A stretch of 64,000 bases of DNA from Danxiaibacter flavus (GTDB lineage: Bacteria > Bacteroidota > Bacteroidia > Chitinophagales > Chitinophagaceae). A program made the position numbers and the translations under genes. The DNA is taken from assembly GCF_041060425.1 (NCBI RefSeq), contig NZ_JAULBC010000002.1, positions 124,001 to 188,000 of the forward strand, in the 5' to 3' direction. Each line of letters opens with the position of its first letter. Position 1 is the first letter of the stretch. Positions 27,167 to 35,242 of the stretch are shown piece after piece. The notes under the pieces are model-generated. The model saw only the letters and a list, made by a program, of their open reading frames with translations. It was not told where the DNA came from and ran no database searches.

Positions 27167-27625
27167 ATGAAGACATTCTTTACAACTTTCGGACTACTTG
27201 TATTCGTACTATTTGCTAATGCTCAAAAAGAAAATCCCAAATACAACAAGATGCTCGCCGATTCGCTGGGCGCAGATAAGTATGGAATGAAAATGTACAC
27301 ACTGGTAATTTTGAAAACCGGCAAAACTGACCTGGCGGATAAGGCAAAAAGAGACAGCTTGTTCCGCGGCCATTTAAGTAACATTGGCCGTCTTGCAGAT
27401 GTTGGCAAGCTTATAGTAGCAGGACCATTGAAGAAAAACAACAACAACTACGAAGGCATTTTTATTTTAAATGTGCAGACAGATGCTGAGGCGATGGAAC
27501 TACTTCAAACAGATCCGGCAATCCGTGCAAAACTGCTGGACGTGGAATTGTTTCAATGGTATGGTTCCGCCGCATTACCATTGTATTTGAACTTTCATAA
27601 CAGTGTTAAAAAAATAGATTTTTGA
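27167..27625 (+). CDS. Exported YciI-like protein
   Basis: A 152-residue protein with a signal peptide (MKTFFTTFGLLVFVLFANAQ) and a YciI-type alpha/beta domain: YTLVILKTGKTD, FRGHLSNIGRLADVGKLIVAGPL, then GIFILNVQTDAEAMELLQTDPAI. The GHLxNIxRLAxxGKLxVAGP pattern is characteristic of YciI-like proteins. The presence of a signal peptide moves a family that is usually cytosolic into the periplasm. Function unknown. The ATG at 27167 is chosen because the signal peptide begins there; a start at 27161 adds two residues. It converges with the VOC gene 36 bases away. Confidence 0.83.
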   Translation: MKTFFTTFGLLVFVLFANAQKENPKYNKMLADSLGADKYGMKMYTLVILKTGKTDLADKAKRDSLFRGHLSNIGRLADVGKLIVAGPLKKNNNNYEGIFILNVQTDAEAMELLQTDPAIRAKLLDVELFQWYGSAALPLYLNFHNSVKKIDF

Positions 27626-27660
27626 TTGTTAACTTAAGTATCAAAATCCTAAGTAGTCGA

Positions 27661-28188
27661 TTATTTTGTTGTCTCGCTTCCAATCTGCTTGCCTAATTTT
27701 TCATAGGCAACGTCGTTTGGTTCCCATAACTCCAGCTTATTCCCTTCAAGATCGAGGATGTGGACGAACTTGCCATAATCATAGGTTTCGATACTATCTA
27801 CAATTGTTATGTGGTTTAATTTCAATTCTTCAACAAGGGACTGCAGATTCTCGACCCGATAATTTATCATAAACTCTTTTGTAGAGGGTGCGAAATATTT
27901 TGTCTTTTCTGCAAAAGGGCTCCATTGCGTAAACCCTTTTTTGGTACTGTCTGCCCCCTGGTACCATTCAAAAACAGTTCCGTACTGATTGGTATTTAAG
28001 CCAAGATATGTCTTATACCATTCCTTCACTTTATTCGGATCTTTACACTTGAAAAAGATTCCCCCTATCCCGGTTACCTTTCTTGTTTTTTGCTGATTAT
28101 TTTGATGTGCTGTCAGGATCGTCTTGAAGGCAAAACCGGAAAGAAACGATGCCGCAACAATCAACACCAGTAAAGTCGTTTTTTTCAT
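27661..28188 (-). CDS. VOC (glyoxalase/bleomycin-resistance) superfamily protein with signal anchor
   Basis: A 175-residue protein with an N-terminal hydrophobic segment (LLVLIVAASFLSGFAF) followed by a VOC fold: GIGGIFFKCKDPNKVKEWYKTYLGL, then FMINYRVENLQSLVEEL and FVHILDLEGNKLELWEPND, whose final E is a metal ligand in many members. The domain uses a divalent metal in isomerases, dioxygenases and resistance proteins. Here the segment before it suggests an exported or membrane-anchored form. The ATG at 28188 fits the signal segment. Substrate unknown. Confidence 0.82.
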   Translation of the reverse strand: MKKTTLLVLIVAASFLSGFAFKTILTAHQNNQQKTRKVTGIGGIFFKCKDPNKVKEWYKTYLGLNTNQYGTVFEWYQGADSTKKGFTQWSPFAEKTKYFAPSTKEFMINYRVENLQSLVEELKLNHITIVDSIETYDYGKFVHILDLEGNKLELWEPNDVAYEKLGKQIGSETTK

Positions 28189-28309
28189 TGGTAAGATGTT
28201 TATGGTTTTAAATAGCTTTAAGATAGTAACAAATGATAAAGCGTGCAACGATATTTAAACCAGGAAGTTCGGCACTGCACGGTTATTGGGTTGATTTCTT
28301 TCCCTTCTT

Positions 28310-28392
28310 TCGCCCTTTCAGGGCTTTATTGCATTTGTTTTTAAAACACAGGGCGTTGCCCTGTGCTAATGCCAGCGCCCCTTCAGCGCTTG
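28310..28392. repeat. REP-like module 1 (ccctttcaggg / cagggcgttgccctg)
   Basis: Contains the palindromes cgccctttcagggc and cagggcgttgccctg and, after gctaatgcc, agcgccccttcagcgct. The same order of motifs recurs at 28519-28602 (opposite orientation) and 28753-28848, with changed bases. The outer and inner palindromes each look able to form a hairpin. Confidence 0.75.
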
Positions 28393-28518
28393 TTTTTTTG
28401 AACCATATAAGAGATGTAAGGGATATAAGATGTGGGTTGACACACGTGTTACTACTTCGCTATATGAATGGATGTGTTGGTAGAAAGTGCGTCGCTCATA
28501 ACAATAGCCTACGTACAA

Positions 28519-28602
28519 GGCTGAAGGCTTTGAAGCACAAGCACAGGGCAACGCCCCGTGAGTAAATCGCAAAATGCAATAAAGTATCTGAAGGGGCGAA
28601 AG
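28519..28602. repeat. REP-like module 2, opposite orientation
   Basis: Reads as a reversed copy of module 1: caagcacagggcaacgcccc, cgcaaaatgcaataaag and ctgaaggggcgaaag. With module 1 it forms a loose inverted pair 130 bases apart. Confidence 0.7.
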
Positions 28603-28752
28603 CAAAACGAAATATAGCCCCAATAGGTTTGTATTAATTAGTTCTCATGAAAGTAATGTCACAATTCATATCCAGAAAATATTCGCTACTAAATTTTAGC
28701 AAAAAAAAATATCCCTATCATCGATGGCGAATAAGAGTGTCGTTTCGAAATT

Positions 28753-28848
28753 TGCTTGCACCCTTTCAGGGCTTGACGAACATTTGTTGCTTTGTCCATA
28801 GGGCGTTGCCCCATGCTAATGCTTAGACGCCTTCAGCGTCCGTCGAAG
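28753..28848. repeat. REP-like module 3
   Basis: Same orientation as module 1: ttgcttgcaccctttcaggg, then tagggcgttgcccc and gacgccttcagcgtc. The last palindrome has changed on both sides relative to module 1 (gcgccccttcagcgc there), keeping the stem. Confidence 0.7.
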
Positions 28849-28990
28849 CCTCAATCACCGCTTATTTAAGTTGGCTTAAGCACTAGACGTGCTCCTTTAA
28901 ATGTCTTTAAAAGCATTGTATGGTACAAGAATGTCCTATGGTTAAATTACCATAAGCATGCAGACTGCATAATTGCGTTAGGTTGACTAC

Positions 28991-29287
28991 TCAATTTGCA
29001 TCATCTTCCTTTCTCAATGAAAAAATTCTTTCTATAATAAATCCGTAAAACAGGCAATTTATGAGAAGTCCAATTAGAAACATAGAACCATCCATAAGCC
29101 AGAAAAATAACGTATGTGTTGGAAAACGAAAAATATAATAAAGTTTTTCAAGAGTTACGACTATCAGACCATTTCCGCCTGTCCCTTCATCTCTCGCTGC
29201 CGCTGCAAGCAACGTTACAAAAGTTAATATGCAACAAATGATTGTTGCAGCAAAAAAAACTTTAAAGTTGAATCTGGCTATTTTCAT
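28991..29287 (-). CDS. Unknown small membrane protein
   Basis: A 98-residue protein with two likely membrane segments (about FKVFFAATIICCILTFVTLL and FFWLMDGSMFLIGLLINCLF) and a charged C-terminus (FIIERIFSLRKEDDAN). No family recognised. The second ATG of the frame (29287) is used as it lies directly before MKIARFNFK. Neighbours are repeats on one side and a DinB gene on the other, so context is uninformative. Confidence 0.55.
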   Translation of the reverse strand: MKIARFNFKVFFAATIICCILTFVTLLAAAARDEGTGGNGLIVVTLEKLYYIFRFPTHTLFFWLMDGSMFLIGLLINCLFYGFIIERIFSLRKEDDAN

Positions 29288-29469
29288 AGTGAACACTCTG
29301 TTTACTATCGACGCTTTTTTTAAACAGCAGGACTGTCTTACGTATATGCCACTTTTCGCTCACCAAACTTTATTCAAAAGCTAAATATAAATCCGCCTCA
29401 TAGTTGATCAAGTCTTTGTCTCATAACGTTCGTAGCGTCTCAGCTCCGTCCTTAACACCGAGCCCCATC
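29288..29469. other. Short spacer upstream of the small membrane protein
   Basis: No repeat, terminator or promoter recognised; likely contains the promoter of the membrane protein gene. Confidence 0.3.
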
Positions 29470-29970
29470 TCAAAAAACCTTTTCATCAGCTGATGGACCA
29501 TATATAGAAGGCACAGCGATGTTATTCAGCCGCATATAAACGGTCATTTGTCCGCGATGATGAACCCAATGGTTTAAGGTAGAGCTTAGGTTATCAATCA
29601 ATGGCGAGTTAATTATAATCTGGCTGCCGTTTTTTAATACGAACGGTTTGGATAATTGTTCAACAGTCAGCCCTTTTAAAGCCTGTTTTGCTTTCTGAAT
29701 ATTGTCGTCAAAAAAAGCAATCATTTCCTTTGTTGTAGTTATCTGTGGATGTGAAAAAGTTTGAAAATCGATTTCGCCTTTAGTAATCATAATTGCAATC
29801 CATTTTGGAATTTCAGCAACCAATAAAGTAAGATAACCAAACTTCATAGACTTTTCGTGCGGTTGCCAATCGTAGAGATTTTCAGGTACCCTTTCAATAC
29901 ATTTCCGGGTTGCAGGAATTTCGGCCTCAAACTCTTTGTAAAATTGACTGGTGATTGAAACTTCGTTCAT
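29470..29970 (-). CDS. DinB family protein
   Basis: A 166-residue four-helix-bundle protein. DinB-like proteins use three histidines to bind a metal and some act as thiol-S-transferases. Visible features are RVPENLYDWQPHEKSMKFGYLTLLVAEIPKW (as YDWQPHEKSM and LTLLVAEIP) and LNHWVHHRGQMTVYMRLNNIAVPSIYGPS, whose HHRGQ holds two of the histidines. The usual first histidine in the helix after the DW.P motif (HLA/HVA) is replaced by LLVAE, so metal binding may be weak. No operon partner is clear. Confidence 0.85.
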   Translation of the reverse strand: MNEVSITSQFYKEFEAEIPATRKCIERVPENLYDWQPHEKSMKFGYLTLLVAEIPKWIAIMITKGEIDFQTFSHPQITTTKEMIAFFDDNIQKAKQALKGLTVEQLSKPFVLKNGSQIIINSPLIDNLSSTLNHWVHHRGQMTVYMRLNNIAVPSIYGPSADEKVF

Positions 29971-30407
29971 AATTTACAAATTGAAGGTTTACAATAAGCA
30001 CCTCACCTGGCACATGCATGCAGAAACAGTTTGGAGAGAAATATATTGTGGCGGCAGGCAAGATAGCGGTTGCACATTCGACTTCTAAATTAGCAATATA
30101 TTCCGGAACGCTTGCTGGGAAAATGTTTTTAAACCATATAAGGCATATAAGGGAATATAAGAAATTGCCTATTGAAAACTATATTTTAATGTCAATGCGC
30201 CGCCCTTTAATGTCCTTATATCACTTCTATACAACTAGTGAATAATGAATGGTCAATGGTGAAGGTCCGAGCTGGTTAAGTAAATATATTGTCGTTTAAG
30301 TGTTATTATTATCTTGAGTAAAGCTCTTATTTGCTCTTATATGCCTTATATGGTTTAAAAAACTTCGCTTCGGTCTGCTTTGGGCGTTGGGCTCTAAGCA
30401 CGCAGTG
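29971..30407. other. Spacer with an inverted-repeat element and word repeats
   Basis: Holds the terminal-inverted-repeat element at 30127-30361, inside which 30236-30265 are tgaatggtcaatggtgaa words of the family that fills 3404-3632. An open frame at 30018-30245 overlaps the left end of the element and is not supported. Confidence 0.55.
30127..30361. mobile_element. MITE-like element with perfect 26-bp terminal inverted repeats
   Basis: The left end (30127-30152, tttttaaaccatataaggca then tataag) and the right end (30336-30361) are exact reverse complements over 26 bases. The 183 bases between them contain no supported gene. A lone, diverged end appears near 28395-28430. No transposase is in the window, so if mobile it depends on one elsewhere. 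No clear target-site duplication was seen. Confidence 0.6.
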
Positions 30408-30454
30408 TTCGTAAAGGTGTCCTACATTTTTGAAATGTAGGACACCTTTACGAA
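30408..30454. repeat. Perfect 22-bp hairpin, copy 3 of the gtgtcctacattt family
   Basis: Two 22-base arms (ttcgtaaaggtgtcctac then attt, and its complement) with the loop ttg. It lies 29 bases after the stop codon of the XRE regulator. The variable stem pair is G-C here (A-T in copy 1, C-G in copy 2). Confidence 0.9.
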
Positions 30455-30482
30455 GACTTATTGTAAGCATCACCAAACTTTA

Positions 30483-30935
30483 TCAATTTCCGCCGTTCTC
30501 TGTTTTGGTAGCTTGCTGCGCCTGATGAAGTAATTTTTCTGCCAGCTCGCTTTTTTCTTTTTCGGCTTTCAGCAATCGTTCGTAGAGTTCAACGATCTTG
30601 TCAATGGGGTTAAATGTCAACTGTTGATTACTTTGATTATCATTTCCAAAAGCAGCACCAGCGGCCGAGCTATTGTCATTAAACGTATTGAAATAGGTAT
30701 TTTTTGCTACCTCTTCGTCAAATTTTGTAATGGCTTCAACCGGTATTTTAAGCACGGCGGCAATGCGGTCGAGCGTATCCGCATCAAGGGTTTCCTTCGT
30801 CTCCAGTATTGAAATGTTTTGCTGGCTCATTCCTAAATCAAAGGCCAAAGCATCTTGCTTTACACGCAAAATTTCGCGTATTCTTTTTACGGCTCGTCCG
30901 TGATGTACTTTTTCGGGCATAGTGCTTATTGACAT
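30483..30935 (-). CDS. XRE-family transcriptional regulator
   Basis: A DNA-binding protein of about 150 residues. The helix-turn-helix is at about residues 15-60: AVKRIREILRVKQDALAFDLGMSQQNISILETKETLDADTLDRIAAVL, written here as VKQDALAFDLGMSQQNISIL. A C-terminal part with FNPIDKIVELYERLLKAEKEKSELAEKLL forms a coiled coil for dimerisation. It has a possible start at 30935 (MSISTMPEK) or 30920 (MPEK). A small palindrome tttacaaatgtaaa at 30936-30949 touches the start and could be an operator; this is inference. Diverges from the small gene at 31153. Confidence 0.88.
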   Translation of the reverse strand: MSISTMPEKVHHGRAVKRIREILRVKQDALAFDLGMSQQNISILETKETLDADTLDRIAAVLKIPVEAITKFDEEVAKNTYFNTFNDNSSAAGAAFGNDNQSNQQLTFNPIDKIVELYERLLKAEKEKSELAEKLLHQAQQATKTENGGN

Positions 30936-31152
30936 TTTACAAATGTAAACAAATTTAATAACCGCCTGCTTATTTGTAAGGGCACCACAAATGTTGGTGA
31001 AATACAAGCGAAATTTGTTCGGTACGCTATAAATGCGTTGTTACTTTACTAGTCGCTGGCTGCACCAAATGTGTTTATGCTTCAGTGTAATTGTTTCGCG
31101 CGGCTTCGTTTCCAATTAACATCACCCACCAAAATCCAAAATCCTTAATGAG

Positions 31153-31536
31153 ATGAAAGTTGTTATTCACCTTCAATTACCCTCCGCCTTTGCAGATGCA
31201 TGCAGGCTGCATCAGATCTCACCGCAACAGGTTATCGGGCATTTCTTCAGCTATTTGTCGCTGTATAATTATATAGATCCTTCCGAATGTCTTGCGAGCC
31301 TCCGGGCTACAAGGGTATTTCATGAGTTTCATTTAAGCCGGGGCCAATTGCAGCCGCAAGCAAATTCACCATCACATGCGCTGGCAGCAAAAAATGTTGC
31401 TGATTTGATCGCACTTATCAACTCCAATAAACCGCATGCAACCAAACGCGCCATGTATCTAAAAATTGTCGATGACTGGTTCAATCAAATTAATCAACCC
31501 TCAATCAATGACGATGGAACAGGAATTTACGCTTGA
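31153..31536 (+). CDS. Unknown small protein, first of a pair
   Basis: A 127-residue protein with the middle pattern CRLHQISPQQVIGHFFSYLSL, which is repeated in looser form in the next gene (LFHLFRCSAQEVAQFFVDQLS). The two are likely paralogues. The end (HATKRAMYLKIVDDWFNQINQ) is helical. No family recognised. The reading frame overlaps the next gene by 29 bases, so they are probably translated together. It is divergent from the XRE regulator and might be controlled by it. Confidence 0.6.
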   Translation: MKVVIHLQLPSAFADACRLHQISPQQVIGHFFSYLSLYNYIDPSECLASLRATRVFHEFHLSRGQLQPQANSPSHALAAKNVADLIALINSNKPHATKRAMYLKIVDDWFNQINQPSINDDGTGIYA

Positions 31537-31796
31537 TATATCGATAGAGAACCATATACTGTTTCACCTCTTCAGATGTTCAGCACAGGAGGTTGCGCAG
31601 TTTTTTGTTGATCAGCTTTCAAGCAACGCAATAAACATTTCCGGTAAAATGGCGAATGAACTTTTTGAAGATATGATTCTATATTCACCCCCTTCTTCAA
31701 AATAAAGCGGTAAGACTTGAGCTGGAAAATATGCGTAACCGGATGGCCCTGTTTTTAATCGAACTGCTAAAAAGCAATCCCTCCGCATTCGGTTAA
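31508..31796 (+). pseudogene. Unknown small gene, paralogue of the previous, frameshifted at a C run
   Basis: Reads MTMEQEFTLDISIENHIL...FEDMILYSPPSSK and then stops at 31705. If one C is removed from the five at 31688-31692, the frame continues as LLQNKAVRLELENMRNR and MALFLIELLKSNPSAFG to a stop at 31796. The continuation is helical and protein-like and matches the end of the first gene in shape. So this is a frameshift in a homopolymer, a sequencing error, or a site of ribosomal slippage. Which of these cannot be told from the sequence alone. Confidence 0.6.
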
Positions 31797-32305
31797 AATC
31801 GGTTTAGCAAGGAAGCAGGCGTAATATCCATGTCACATTAATAGAACAAACAATTGTATGCACTAGAAGTATCAGCATTCAATAGTCTTGTTCTTTGAAT
31901 GACTTCTTCTGTTACCCGGGTACAACGCAAGTGCATTTTGCTATGACATTATGAACATTTGTAAGTTTTAAAAATAACATCCTGCGTGTCCATTTCTGTG
32001 TACCCAGTTGCCCAGTATGTTAAAAGAATGTTTATGATCAATGAGTTGCAATAATTGCAAAAAATGTTATATGATGATAGCACGATCTCTATTCTATTGA
32101 CATTTGTTAAGACGCTTAACTGAACAGGCTTTCTTAATTTTTTCTTCATTGAATTTTAAAATGTTTTCCTGACATTTCTCTTATTTCTTAAAGTCCTTTT
32201 TGGCACAGTTTTGCGTACCTAACCGTGAAAATTTTTGAAAGGTGCACCCCAATATTTTCCCAACTAATTTCTAAAACAACAACATTTAAAAACAACCAAT
32301 AAACT
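31797..32305. other. Intergenic region without recognised features
   Basis: A 509-base A/T-rich spacer in front of the beta-helix lipoprotein. It presumably holds that gene's promoter, but no TAnnTTTG box or hairpin was identified, and the open frame at 31949-32149 on the minus strand shows no sign of being a gene. Confidence 0.4.
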
Positions 32306-33484
32306 ATGAAGAAGATCCTTGTAGGGACTCTACTAGGTAGTTCCGTATTATTTGGCTGCTCAAAATCGTCGGACCTTGTAACACCAACGACCACATCAAC
32401 ATCGGAAAAGCTGGAACTAGCCAGTGCCTCTTTAACCCAAAATATCAAAATGTCTTTGCCACTTAATGGAACCAGCGTTTATATTAAGGACGTAAGTACT
32501 TTAAAGCTTGCTCCCGGAGATACAATCGTGATTCCAAAGTCGGTTACCAAGGTCGCTTTGTATAATGTAAGAGGCGCTTCAGGCAAACCAATTGTAGTTA
32601 CAGCCGCGGCCGGCGCTGTAATTGGTGGAGGTACCGGTTGTTCGTTCGATATTAATGGGCAATACATTAAAGTAGTAAATGTGAATATCAAAGGTCTTAG
32701 TACGTCCCTGGGCTTCAAAGCTTATTACACATCAGATCTGGCATTACAAAACGTTACTGTTGACGGTGCCAGCATAGGTGTAATGATTAAAAATGATCCT
32801 TTGGCGGGACAAACCAACACCTATTATCCAACGACAATTAAAAACATATCTCTAACAGATGTTTCGGTAAAAAACACAACCGGGGAAGGGTTTTATCTTG
32901 GAAATACAGCGGACTATCAAAGCGGCTACAAAACCAGTCCTATTATCGGTCTTACAGTTACAAATGTTAAGGCTGAAAACACGGGATGGGACGGTTTCCA
33001 GATCACCAGTGCACAAAACTGCCGCGTGAATGCAGTGTCAGTTATAAATGCAGGAACTGCCAACAAAACGGCACAAATGAACGGGATCACCATCCAGGAC
33101 GCAACCACAGGCTCATTCTCAAATATGTCTGTATATAAATGTACAGGTCCGGGATTGCAAATTTTCGGATGTGGCAATTTTACTGTAGATGGTCTTAATT
33201 TGAAAGATGTAGTACTTACTTCAAAATCCTATGGAATTTTTGTTGATAACAGACCTGACAGATTTAACCTGGCAGCGAAAAAACTGATCATGTCTAACGT
33301 AACACTTACACAGACTTCAGTAAAAGGTAAAATGGCTATGTATGTTGTTAACGGAACCCTGAATGGTGCAAAAGCCGCTATTCCAGGTACCGTAACTAAT
33401 CTTGTTTATAACACCGGAAGCTGGGGCTCTAAGGTTGTGGATTATGCTAAGAACGTATATTATGGAGGAACAATAGGAAAATAA
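32306..33484 (+). CDS. Lipoprotein with right-handed beta-helix (pectin-lyase-like) fold
   Basis: A 392-residue exported lipoprotein. The lipobox is LFGC with the cysteine at residue 18, followed by a Ser/Thr-rich linker. From about residue 55 the protein is a run of short repeats with the beta-helix pattern (VYIKDVSTLKLAPGDTIVIP, YIKVVNVNIKGL, LALQNVTVDGASIGVMIKN, LTVTNVKAENTGWDGFQIT, and more). Such proteins often bind or cleave polysaccharides at the cell surface. I could not see a clear catalytic set, so whether it is a lyase, hydrolase or binding protein is open. A terminator follows at 33544. Confidence 0.8.
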   Translation: MKKILVGTLLGSSVLFGCSKSSDLVTPTTTSTSEKLELASASLTQNIKMSLPLNGTSVYIKDVSTLKLAPGDTIVIPKSVTKVALYNVRGASGKPIVVTAAAGAVIGGGTGCSFDINGQYIKVVNVNIKGLSTSLGFKAYYTSDLALQNVTVDGASIGVMIKNDPLAGQTNTYYPTTIKNISLTDVSVKNTTGEGFYLGNTADYQSGYKTSPIIGLTVTNVKAENTGWDGFQITSAQNCRVNAVSVINAGTANKTAQMNGITIQDATTGSFSNMSVYKCTGPGLQIFGCGNFTVDGLNLKDVVLTSKSYGIFVDNRPDRFNLAAKKLIMSNVTLTQTSVKGKMAMYVVNGTLNGAKAAIPGTVTNLVYNTGSWGSKVVDYAKNVYYGGTIGK

Positions 33485-33543
33485 GAGTGAGGCGTAGGGT
33501 TTAAGGTTTGAGGCATAAGGTTTAAGGATAACGGATAAAATTA

Positions 33544-33581
33544 AAAACCAGGCGATGTTTGTTGAAGCATCGCCTGGTTTT
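33544..33581 (+). terminator. Rho-independent terminator after the beta-helix lipoprotein
   Basis: A 14-base perfect stem (aaaaccaggcgatg / catcgcctggtttt) with a 10-base loop, starting 60 bases after the stop codon, followed by T-rich sequence. Confidence 0.85.
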
Positions 33582-33595
33582 GTTTTGGGCAAAGG

Positions 33596-34134
33596 TTTCA
33601 CGCAACGAACGCTAAGAGGCAGCGGCGCGGCGGTTTTAGAGAAACAACTGACTGATTTTGCCAGGGAGGCGCAAAGAAGCACAAAGAATTTTGAAACAGG
33701 AAGGCGCGAAGAACACGAAGAGGCACGAAGGTTTTAAAGGTGCGCAAGCGCGGATAAGAACACAAAGTGAGAAACCACGGAGCCACTTACGACACAAAGA
33801 ACCACGGAGTTTCGATACCAGAACGTATTTTGACCTAAACTAAAAAGGCTGGCCCCAAAAAAGGCCATTGCGCCGCCGCTTCTCCGCGAGCGCTGCGTGA
33901 AATAAAAAAGGTCGTTGCGCTGTCGCTTCTCTGCGAGCGCGGCGTGAAACACGTGAAACAAAAAAGGTGTAAAAAGCCAAATTTCTTTCGCCCTTTACAC
34001 CCTATTTTTCGTTCTCAATTTACCTACCTCAATTACTCAAATCAATAACTCCTCCTGGTAGTTCATTTTCAATTATCAACTTTCAATTTTCCATTAACCA
34101 AGGTCAATTTTCAACTTTCAATTCTCAATTAAAC
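33596..34134. repeat. Spacer of ggcgcgaagaacacgaagag-type and tttcaatt-type words
   Basis: From 33596 to 33960 the sequence is a degenerate purine-rich repeat (gcgaagaacacgaagaggc, gaaccacggag, cgctgcgtgaa words) in several registers, a family also seen at 57285-57400 and near 1955. From 34060 to 34135 it turns into ttttcaattttccatt words. No gene supported, although several overlapping frames cross it. Confidence 0.7.
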
Positions 34135-34950
34135 TCAGCTTTCCAGCAGCTTATACAACTCATCCAGCTTGGGCGTAAGGATAATTTCAGTGCGCCTGTT
34201 TTTAGCTCTTCCTTCGGGAGTAGCGTTACTTTCTACCGGATCGTATTGGCTGTGACCGGATGCGATTACTCTTGCTGGTTCAACAAGATAAGTATTCACC
34301 AGGATCCGTACGATAGATGTAGACCTGGCGACACTTAATGCCCAGTTATCTTCATACCGTCCACGGATGGGAATTGAATCTGTATGTCCTTCAATGTTTA
34401 CTGATATGTCAGGATTCAGGTTGAGTACTTCCGCCAGCTTACCCAATGCATCTTTACCCTGCGCATTTACAACCGCGCTTCCGGAAGGGAACAACAGGTT
34501 TTCACTCAGGCTCACATAGACCTTTCCGTTCTTTTGTGTAACAGTTAATTCGTTTGAGCTAAATCCACCCAGGGCATCACTCATTTTCTTTTTTAACTGT
34601 GCAGCTTTTTGCTTTTGCTGATCCAGCAAAGCCTGTAGTTGTTGCAATTTCTTTTGCTGATCCTGGAATGCCTGCTGACTTGAATTTAATTGGTTTGTAA
34701 GCTTGCTTTTAGTCGCAGCTGCATCCGCAGAAAGTGTATTGTTCTGATCTGTAAGATCAGATAATTGCTTGTTTAATTCAGCTATTTTATTCTCCAATGA
34801 ATTCACTTTGCTTGCTAGCATGGCACTGTCCGTCTTGGAATAGCGCAATGCAATCTGCGAATCCAGGTACTTTTTCTTCGATACACAGCTTGCCGTCAGC
34901 ATGATGCCTGCTGCGGCAAGGGATATGGCAAATACACGTTGGTTGATCAT
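34135..34950 (-). CDS. OmpA-domain lipoprotein with coiled coil
   Basis: A 271-residue envelope lipoprotein. The lipobox ends at C22 (IMLTASC). Residues about 30-135 form a long coiled coil (SKVNSLENKIAELNKQLSD, QQAFQDQQKKLQQLQALLD), and the C-terminal OmpA domain (from about 150) has the peptidoglycan-binding pattern NIEGHTDSIPIRGRYEDNWALSVARS and the RRTEIIL ending. It therefore anchors the outer membrane to peptidoglycan through an extended helix. The ATG at 34950 is used because it starts the signal peptide; one at 35016 would add 22 residues. Confidence 0.92.
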   Translation of the reverse strand: MINQRVFAISLAAAGIMLTASCVSKKKYLDSQIALRYSKTDSAMLASKVNSLENKIAELNKQLSDLTDQNNTLSADAAATKSKLTNQLNSSQQAFQDQQKKLQQLQALLDQQKQKAAQLKKKMSDALGGFSSNELTVTQKNGKVYVSLSENLLFPSGSAVVNAQGKDALGKLAEVLNLNPDISVNIEGHTDSIPIRGRYEDNWALSVARSTSIVRILVNTYLVEPARVIASGHSQYDPVESNATPEGRAKNRRTEIILTPKLDELYKLLES

Positions 34951-35242
34951 AACAAAACTTGGGTTAAGAAAAGTAAAAATTCGAAATTCAAGACCCATAA
35001 GCAAGCACCTTGCCAAACAGAAAAAAAGTCAAAATTCAAAAGTCAAAATTCAAAACTTCCAGATCGGTCTTGCTCATTTTCCTTTAATGTATAATTATTT
35101 AAACAGTCCTTTTTACTTTTTACTTTTGAATTTTGACGTTTTACACTTTACATCAAAACTGGCGATTTACGCTTTCTCAAAAAATGAAGTTCATCAGCTT
35201 TAAACAGCCCTTTTTACTTTTGAATTTTTACTTCTGACTTTA
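34951..35242. other. Spacer with aattcaaaagtcaaaattc words
   Basis: The region 35020-35240 contains degenerate words such as gtcaaaattcaaaag and tttacttttgaattttgac. No gene or terminator clearly recognised. Confidence 0.5.

Larger units (their letters stand above)
28189..28990. other. Repeat-filled spacer
   Basis: An 802-base region between the VOC gene and a membrane protein gene. It carries three REP-like modules (listed separately) and a copy of the word ttgaaccatataag at about 28398 that resembles the ends of the element at 30127-30361. Open frames here (28233-28565 plus and 28366-28623 minus) overlap the repeats and are not supported. Confidence 0.6.

Noticed and set aside
28233..28623. 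Frames on both strands in the REP-like region
   Set aside because: Cover the palindromic modules; low complexity, no domain.
33555..33961. Several overlapping frames in the purine-rich spacer
   Set aside because: Translation is repetitive basic sequence arising from gcgaag words; no start site or domain.
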